Of a stretch of DNA of 48,578 bases, positions 42,442-48,578 are shown piece by piece. Location: contig JACYMD010000041.1 in NCBI GenBank assembly GCA_015272215.1, positions 1-48,578 on the forward strand. The letters run 5' to 3'. Both the position numbers and the translations under genes were made by a program. This DNA is from Rivularia sp. T60_A2020_040 (GTDB lineage Bacteria > Cyanobacteriota > Cyanobacteriia > Cyanobacteriales > Nostocaceae). The notes under the pieces are model-generated. The model did no database searches. It was not told the origin of the DNA and saw nothing but the letters and a program-made list of their open reading frames with translations. How positions within the stretch are numbered: the first letter of the stretch is position 1; each line of letters starts with the position of its first letter.

Positions 42442-45400
42442 CTAACTCTCAACCGTAATAGTTGTTCTTCCTTGATTTCCGTAAGCAACTTCGGTTATTA
42501 GACGATTGGAATCGTGTAATTCGGCTTTGATATGGTTGACGCAACTTTGGGTGTCAATTTGGGGATGTATATCAATTGCTCGACAAAAAACTTCTCCCCA
42601 TTCCCAAGTAAGTGTTTTGGTTAATCCAAATAATCCACCACCAATAGCACCAAAGTTGATTTTTTGTTCTAATCCGAAAGCACCATCAAGTCTAGTCACT
42701 GTACAAAAACAACTGCGTCCTTTTTCTGCTGCTGCATTAAGAGATTTTTGCAAATGCTTAGCAATAAAGAAAACTTGTTTGACGATCGCCTTTTCTTCGG
42801 GAAAATATTTTATACTCTTGGGTGCAGCGTTAAATATTGGATGAATATGGATAAAAGCACCTATGGAACCACAATTGGCTGTAATTGCTGTTAATTGTTG
42901 TTGGAGATGCTCTTCACTTAAATCTTCTAAAATGATATTTTTGATATGACTCGGTAATACCGAACTTCGCGGAACTATTGATTCGGGGAAGCTCATAACT
43001 ACTACTTTCCAACCGCTTTGAGTTAAGGATTCGGCTAGTTGGGAAGTGGTGAGGGAACCATCATCGGTGATTAAAGCGATGTGTCCCTCTGATAATGCAA
43101 ATTCTAGAAAATCGGGTGCGGGGAGGGGTTGTAATTTTGCTCTGTGTCTTACAACCCCCCCAATTTGATTTAACGGCTCATTTAACGGCTGCTGACTTCC
43201 ATCAGACTGTAACTTTTTTTTTTCACCTCCAGATAATTTCTGGAGATACTCAACTATTTGTCCGATGGTGCGTAGTTCGCTGATTTCTTCTAAATTATCG
43301 GGTTTGGGTAAATCCGGGTATGCTTCTTGTAATGCACCCATTATCTCTACTCGTTTAATCGAGTCAATACCCAAATCGGCTTCCATATCCATGTCCATTT
43401 CCAGCATTTCCACCGGATAACCCGTCTTCTCGCTGGTGATTTCTAACATCGATTGACCAAGACCACTAGTATCAACAGTTGCTTCTGTTACTGTTGAAAT
43501 TACAGATGTTTCTGTTTCTACTGTTTCTGGGATGGAAGCTGTATCAGTTGTCGTCGGTTGAGTAATTTCTTCGTTTGTGGTTTCTACTGCTTCTACTGGA
43601 GTACTAATAGCAGAACCAGAAGACATCGATTTGAGATACTCTACTATTTGACCGATAGTACGCAGTTCGCTGATTTCTTCTAAATTATCAGATTTTGGTA
43701 AATCAGGATACATTTCTTGTAATGCACCCATTATCTCTACTCGTTTAATAGAGTCAATACCCAAATCAGCTTCCATATCCATATCCATCTCTAGCATTTC
43801 TACCGGATAACCCGTTTTTTCACTGGTGATAGCTAAAAGATTTGTATCTAAATCAGATAAGTCTACAGAGGAAGTAGTTGGGTTCGTGGGGGATGGAGGG
43901 ATGGGGGGAGTCGAAGAGGTGGGAGTGGAAGATTCTTCTTCTAATCCTGTTAATCCCGTCAATCCTTCTAATCCGTGATTTGGGTTGTGATGAATTATCT
44001 GTTCATATTCTTGCTGTACCTGTTGGAAGAAGTTTTTGGTATATTCTACTTGATTTTGTAAATACTGTTCGTGAACTCGCAGGGTATCACCTTGATGACT
44101 GTGAAACTTAATCATGCCACGCTCTAAGCTTTCGATAACTTTTGGCTTGAGTGAGTCGGTTGAAGATTCAGTTTTGACAAACAAGGAGTTTTGTTGCTGC
44201 ATCAATTGGAAAAATGTTCTCACATATTCCACTTGATGGTTGAGGTATTGTGCGTGAACTTGTAAATTTTCACTTTGATTTTGTCCAAATTGAGTTAATA
44301 CATATTCTAAGCTTTCTAAAACTTGTTCGTAATTTAGAAGTTCGTTTGGTGTAGTTTGCATATGCATATTTAATTTCTCTACTGACTGCGGTTTGAGAAG
44401 AGGAGCGGGGGAAGATGTTTCGATATTGTTTGTTTGTTTCCTTGTCCCCTTTTCCTCTTTTATTGCTACTGCTTTGTTATGTCCGTTTCCGTTATTGGCG
44501 ATAGGGAGAAGAGATGGGGTAGAATTTCCGACTTTATCCCCTTGTCCCCTTGTCTCCTTATCCCCTTGTCCCAGTTTTCCACCTTTACCGTTGGTGCTAA
44601 CAGAATTATTAGAAGCTATTTGTGGAATAGTTGCTGTATTTGATTTTACTGCAACTTCTACAGGTTTATTCGTGGATATTGTTGCTTGATGTGGTTCGCT
44701 AAGAGCTTTTTCCCATCGCTGCTTGGTTTTTTTAGATACGTAGTTGCTGCCGTTTAATTTGACATTAAAACCCTTGACATTCTCAGTAGATTTAACTACT
44801 TTTGCTACTTGATAGGGATCGAGGTTTTTCAAAGTTATCCCGGCAACTCGTAACTGAATCACAGCTTCTCTGAAACAGTAATCGCTATCCTTTCTGGGAC
44901 TGGAGTTTAAAGCAATTGCCATATGAGGGCGATCGCCTAATATATCTTTAACCAGGTTGGTAAGGATTTTTCTCGGACCGAATTCGACGAAGCAGTAACC
45001 ACCGTCTGCATAGATATGTTCTATTTCCTGTTTAAATAATACAGAATTTGATAGTTGTGATTCGAGGGTTCTTTGCAGTTCACGGGGTTCTGTAGAATAC
45101 TGTTTTGACGTAACGTTGGTGTAAACGGGTATTTTAGGAGATTTGAACTTGATACTTTTGGTTGCGATCGCAAAAGCTTTTTGAGCGAAGGCAATCAGGG
45201 GTGTGTGGAAAGCAGCGGCTACTGGTAAAACTACAGCCGCACATCCAGAGTCGTGCAGAACCTTTTGTAATTGATGAATGGATGGTGTGGGACCTGCTAA
45301 TACCACCTGAGTAGGTGAGTTCAAGTTGGCAATGTGGATTTGAGGATAGTCTTTGAGGGCTACTTCGATTTTACCTAAGTTTTCTTTGACCGCCAACATC

Positions 45401-47697
45401 GCACCAGTGTCATAATTGGGGTCTTTGGGTGCAGCCATTGCTTGACCTCTAGCTTTGACTAGGAGGCAATAATCTTCGTCACTCAAAGCTTCACCAGCCC
45501 ATAATGCTGTCAGTTCACCGAAACTATGTCCAGCCACAAAATCAGGTTTAAATCCAGCTTGTTGCAGTACTTTATAATATCCCGCACTTAACATTCCGAT
45601 AGCTGGTTGAGCGTATTCGGTACGTTGTAGTGCAGCGATTTGAGCATTTTTCTCGTTTTCGTCAAACACCGGATGGGGAAACACTATCTCGGAAAGCGGC
45701 TGCAAGTTATCTTTGAGCAACAAACTATCCATGTAACCGTAGAGTTGACGCAGTTGGGGGAAGTTCATCACTACTTCCTTACCCATATTGAGATATTGCG
45801 AACCTTGTCCGGAGAATAACGCAACTACTTTTCCAGTTAAGTCCATCCCTTCTGCACGGTAATAAATTCCGCTGGGATGTTCCCAAGATGCTGTATCTCC
45901 CTTGTTTTTCAACAAGTCGATGGTTACTTGCAGTCTTTTACAAGTCTCTGATAATGATGATGCAACAAACCCGATTCTTGCATGAGATTGAGGAATTTCT
46001 TTGAATTTACAAGCTTCTACTAACTCAGAATAATGTTTATCTGCTGTAGTAGATTGCAGTTTTGCCAAAGTTTCTTCACAGGTTTGCAATAACTGAGCCG
46101 GATTTTCCGCAAACAGCAACAATTGTGCCGGTGCATCATGCAAACGGTATGCACTATCGTGGTCACTACGATATTCTTCTAAGACTACATGGTAATTGGT
46201 CCCACCAAAGCCAAAAGAACTCACTCCCGCACGTCTGGGGGCTTCTCCAGCAGGTGAAATCCAGGGACGAGTTTCTGCATTCAAATAAAACGCAGAATTC
46301 TTGATGTTGAGTTTGGGATTAGGTTGAGTAACGTTGATCGTAGCTGGTAATACTTTATGATGCAGCGCCAAGGCTGTTTTAATCAAGCTAGCTGCACCAG
46401 CCGCAGCTTTGGTGTGTCCAATTTGCGATTTAACGCTACCCAAAGCAATATGCTGTTTCTTAGTATTATTTTCGCCAAAATATTCTCGCAAAGATGCAAA
46501 CTCGGTGGGATCTCCCGCCATAGTCCCGGTACCGTGGGCTTCTACTAAATTTACAGTCAAAGGATCTAAGCCCGCATCTTCATAAGCCCGTCGCAAAGCT
46601 GTGACTTGTCCTTCCTTACGAGGTGCGTAAATACTCTTAAATCTACCGTCGCTAGAAGTACCAATTCCCTTGATAACTGCATAGATTTTGTCTCCATCTC
46701 GTTCAGCATCCGACAAACGCTTGAGAACCATCATTCCCAAACCTTCACCCAACATCATCCCGTCAGATTTAGCATCAAAAGGTTTAACTTTGTCGCCGGG
46801 AGAAACCGCCGGTGTTTTACTGAAACTGATGTATGCTGTAATCGAATTGTCTGTATCTACTCCCCCAGTCAGCATCATATCAGCACGATGATCGGCTAAC
46901 TCCGCGATCGCCATTTTCAAAGCAGCTAGGGAACTAGCGCAAGCTGCATCGACGGTACAGTTAAGTCCACCAAAATTAAAGCGGTTGGCTATACGCCCGG
47001 AGACTACATTCGACAACATTCCGGGGAAGGCATTTTCATCCCACTTCACATAAGCACTTTGAATTTTCTCAATGATTTTTTGAGTATCTTCGTCAGATAA
47101 ACCACTGCTTTTTAAAGCTTTTTTCCATATGGGATACTGTAATCTTGCGCTTAGTGGTACTCCTAACTTCAAAGCCGCAGAACCCAAAACAACACCGATA
47201 TTCTCGCGATTGAATTCGCGGTTTTCATCGTACCCCGCATCTTCCATAGCTTCCTTTGCAACTACCAAACTTAATAGTTGCGAAACATCGGTAACTTCTA
47301 AAATGTTCGGGGGAATACCAAATTCCATGGGATTAAAATCAATTTGGGGAATAAATCCACCGCGTGAGCAATAAGTTTTATCTTCCGGTGTTCTGGGATT
47401 AGCGTCGTAGTAATCTTCTAAATTCCAATGAGTTTCGGGAATCTCAGTAATACAGTCGATTTTATTAACAATATTCCGCCAATATTCCTGTAAATTTCTG
47501 GCTTCGGGAAAAATCGATGCCATGCCAATAATGGCTATAGGAGTATGTTGCAATTGTCTATTAACTTTGTTCATTGACGTAGATTCTTGTGAGGACATCT
47601 TTTGTTTGACCTTAATAAATCTTTTCACAGCCTTTTCGCAATTGCTGATTTGTTCTTCCAATTGCGCCAAAGCCTTATCGATGGATTGAGCCGACAT
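42442..47697 (-). CDS. KS-AT-ACP-ACP-KR(structural) synthase (HglE/PfaA-like)
   Basis: A 1751-aa multidomain synthase, first gene of the operon. Order: a short coiled N-terminus; ketosynthase (about 52-505; Cys253 in DAACASS, His388 in VEAHGTGT, His428 in QIGHT); acyltransferase (about 622-935; Ser725 in AGHSFGE); a long linker with low-complexity parts and a doubled helical motif (1122-1231); two acyl carrier domains (1283-1355 and 1413-1487; Ser1316 and Ser1446 in LGIDSIKRVE); and the structural, non-catalytic half of a ketoreductase (about 1520-1751). HglE-type proteins build the C26-32 chain of heterocyst glycolipids. The chain made here cannot be predicted. A paralog of the HGL cluster is an alternative. 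Confidence 0.9.
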   Translation of the reverse strand: MSAQSIDKALAQLEEQISNCEKAVKRFIKVKQKMSSQESTSMNKVNRQLQHTPIAIIGMASIFPEARNLQEYWRNIVNKIDCITEIPETHWNLEDYYDANPRTPEDKTYCSRGGFIPQIDFNPMEFGIPPNILEVTDVSQLLSLVVAKEAMEDAGYDENREFNRENIGVVLGSAALKLGVPLSARLQYPIWKKALKSSGLSDEDTQKIIEKIQSAYVKWDENAFPGMLSNVVSGRIANRFNFGGLNCTVDAACASSLAALKMAIAELADHRADMMLTGGVDTDNSITAYISFSKTPAVSPGDKVKPFDAKSDGMMLGEGLGMMVLKRLSDAERDGDKIYAVIKGIGTSSDGRFKSIYAPRKEGQVTALRRAYEDAGLDPLTVNLVEAHGTGTMAGDPTEFASLREYFGENNTKKQHIALGSVKSQIGHTKAAAGAASLIKTALALHHKVLPATINVTQPNPKLNIKNSAFYLNAETRPWISPAGEAPRRAGVSSFGFGGTNYHVVLEEYRSDHDSAYRLHDAPAQLLLFAENPAQLLQTCEETLAKLQSTTADKHYSELVEACKFKEIPQSHARIGFVASSLSETCKRLQVTIDLLKNKGDTASWEHPSGIYYRAEGMDLTGKVVALFSGQGSQYLNMGKEVVMNFPQLRQLYGYMDSLLLKDNLQPLSEIVFPHPVFDENEKNAQIAALQRTEYAQPAIGMLSAGYYKVLQQAGFKPDFVAGHSFGELTALWAGEALSDEDYCLLVKARGQAMAAPKDPNYDTGAMLAVKENLGKIEVALKDYPQIHIANLNSPTQVVLAGPTPSIHQLQKVLHDSGCAAVVLPVAAAFHTPLIAFAQKAFAIATKSIKFKSPKIPVYTNVTSKQYSTEPRELQRTLESQLSNSVLFKQEIEHIYADGGYCFVEFGPRKILTNLVKDILGDRPHMAIALNSSPRKDSDYCFREAVIQLRVAGITLKNLDPYQVAKVVKSTENVKGFNVKLNGSNYVSKKTKQRWEKALSEPHQATISTNKPVEVAVKSNTATIPQIASNNSVSTNGKGGKLGQGDKETRGQGDKVGNSTPSLLPIANNGNGHNKAVAIKEEKGTRKQTNNIETSSPAPLLKPQSVEKLNMHMQTTPNELLNYEQVLESLEYVLTQFGQNQSENLQVHAQYLNHQVEYVRTFFQLMQQQNSLFVKTESSTDSLKPKVIESLERGMIKFHSHQGDTLRVHEQYLQNQVEYTKNFFQQVQQEYEQIIHHNPNHGLEGLTGLTGLEEESSTPTSSTPPIPPSPTNPTTSSVDLSDLDTNLLAITSEKTGYPVEMLEMDMDMEADLGIDSIKRVEIMGALQEMYPDLPKSDNLEEISELRTIGQIVEYLKSMSSGSAISTPVEAVETTNEEITQPTTTDTASIPETVETETSVISTVTEATVDTSGLGQSMLEITSEKTGYPVEMLEMDMDMEADLGIDSIKRVEIMGALQEAYPDLPKPDNLEEISELRTIGQIVEYLQKLSGGEKKKLQSDGSQQPLNEPLNQIGGVVRHRAKLQPLPAPDFLEFALSEGHIALITDDGSLTTSQLAESLTQSGWKVVVMSFPESIVPRSSVLPSHIKNIILEDLSEEHLQQQLTAITANCGSIGAFIHIHPIFNAAPKSIKYFPEEKAIVKQVFFIAKHLQKSLNAAAEKGRSCFCTVTRLDGAFGLEQKINFGAIGGGLFGLTKTLTWEWGEVFCRAIDIHPQIDTQSCVNHIKAELHDSNRLITEVAYGNQGRTTITVES

Positions 47698-47772
47698 AGG
47701 ACATAAAATAAAATAGTATCGTTGCTTTCAGAAGGAAAAATAAAACTTGTAGCAAGAATAAAATTCAGCTAC

Positions 47773-47792
47773 ACCTGAGTTTAATTACAGGT
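47773..47792. promoter_or_regulatory. Inverted repeat upstream of the synthase operon
   Basis: ACCTG and CAGGT arms, ten bases apart, about 75-95 bases before the KS-AT start. The spacing allows a dimeric regulator, but no named binding site is matched. The rest of the 300-base gap (47698-47997) is AT-rich with no gene and no promoter that I can defend. Confidence 0.25.
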
Positions 47793-47997
47793 AAAATAGC
47801 TGCCCAATAAAAAATTGGATCATAAATTGGCAACATAATCAGTTGGATAGATAAATGATAAATAATTTTTTCCAAACACCAATATGAGGAGAAATGCAAC
47901 CCCGATTAATTTATTATTTGAGATTTTTTAAATAGTTTCCTCTAATGATGCAATATTTTGTCCTCAGAGTGCGTCTATCCTACGGTAGAATAAAAAA

Positions 47998-48330
47998 CTA
48001 AATTAAACTTGTTTCTTGACATTCGGGTAACAGGTCAACAACATTATTAAAGCTGGAAAAATAATCTTCCAATGCTTTTGCAGCAAGGTCAGTGAATTCT
48101 ATCCATTCTTCTTTACAATGATTTGAAGATACTGTTTCCCATTCAAATAAAGAAGATTTGGGAATAGCTACTAAAACAGAAACGCTCTTTTTATCGGAGT
48201 CGCCGTTACTCCGCCGATTCTCGGCGGGCAGTAAGGCAACCGGCGTTCCCCGGTCAGTTTGATTATTAAACCTTACTGCGGCGATATAATTGGTATTAAT
48301 GACAACGTTCTGTATTTTTATAAATGTCAT
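47998..48330 (-). CDS. Hypothetical protein with in-frame palindromic insert
   Basis: A 110-aa protein starting MTFIKIQNVVINTNYIAAVR and containing VLVAIPKSSLFEWETVSS and EEWIEFTDLAAKALEDYFSS. I do not recognise a named family. Residues about 25-47 are encoded by a GC-rich hairpin (48202-48237) unlike the AT-rich surroundings, and look like an insertion that kept the frame. It lies upstream of the synthase operon on the same strand, 300 bases away. Function is unknown. Confidence 0.55.
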   Translation of the reverse strand: MTFIKIQNVVINTNYIAAVRFNNQTDRGTPVALLPAENRRSNGDSDKKSVSVLVAIPKSSLFEWETVSSNHCKEEWIEFTDLAAKALEDYFSSFNNVVDLLPECQETSLI

Positions 48331-48578
48331 AGCTAGTTAAAACGCCTTGGAAGATAATTTTATGAACTGTAAACAATAATGTTTGACAAGTTAGTTACAA
48401 AACCACACTATTTAAAATATCTAGTTTTTTGATAAATCCTTTACTCCTATACACCAATAAAATGGGGACTTTATCAAAATAATTGACAAACAATTTCAAG
48501 TATTGTGCATCTTAGTAATTAGACAGGGTAAACGCAAGAAAATTTAGATATTATATCAGCTAGAATGTAAGGGAATAG

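Noticed and set aside
47698-47997. NtcA-type promoter (GTA-N8-TAC) for the synthase operon
   Set aside because: No convincing match with a properly spaced -10 box was found; only a weak ACCTG/CAGGT inverted repeat was kept as a low-confidence entry.
1-48578. tRNA or rRNA genes
   Set aside because: No cloverleaf-like or rRNA-like sequence was recognised on either strand by eye.

Overview
The window comes from a cyanobacterium, most likely a filamentous, heterocyst-type (Nostocales) one. The evidence is scattered GCGATCGC (HIP1) octamers, heptameric tandem repeats in spacers, very many PIN-domain toxin-antitoxin (TA) pairs, several MITE-like repeat families, and a polyketide/PUFA-type lipid synthase operon of the heterocyst-glycolipid (HglE/HglC/HglD/HetM) kind.

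Layout. (1) Positions 1-6166 are a mosaic of full and partial copies of one unit, a frameshifted YdcF/DUF218-type gene, with four unrelated VapBC-like TA modules between the pieces. (2) Positions 6131-17214 are a leftward polysaccharide operon. In transcription order it encodes a Wzx-type flippase, a 29-codon ORF, a glycosyltransferase, a UGM-like FAD protein, a Wzy-type polymerase, a methyltransferase, a hexapeptide acyltransferase, a second methyltransferase, an NAD-dependent epimerase and two GT4 glycosyltransferases. (3) Positions 17236-24332 are a decayed accessory region. It holds a truncated brnT, a brnA antitoxin gene split exactly by an IS200/IS605-type tnpB element, an Rpn-like gene split by a MITE, two more PIN TA pairs, a conserved hypothetical gene and many dispersed repeats. 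(4) Positions 24333-30416 carry a Wzc-type co-polymerase/tyrosine kinase, an initiating sugar-phosphate transferase, galE and a DUF4330 protein. (5) Positions 30845-47697 carry an AllA-like cupin gene and, leftward, the glycolipid-synthase-type operon: KS-AT-ACP-ACP-KR(structural half), a tail-anchored repeat protein, KR(catalytic half)-DH, KS-CLF-AT, a PfaD-type enoyl reductase, and ACP-thioester reductase. (6) A 110-aa hypothetical gene lies at 47998-48330.

How it fits together. The Wzc, sugar transferase, GalE, glycosyltransferases, Wzx and Wzy make up most of a Wzx/Wzy-dependent exopolysaccharide pathway. The HglE-type operon should build a long-chain polyol or alcohol, released by reduction. 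In heterocysts the envelope consists of a polysaccharide layer and a glycolipid layer, so this window may combine parts of both; that link is inference. The most unusual structures are the DUF218/TA mosaic, the precise insertion scars (IS in brnA, MITE in the Rpn gene and in the array hairpin), and the ketoreductase split over two genes with a membrane-anchor gene between them.
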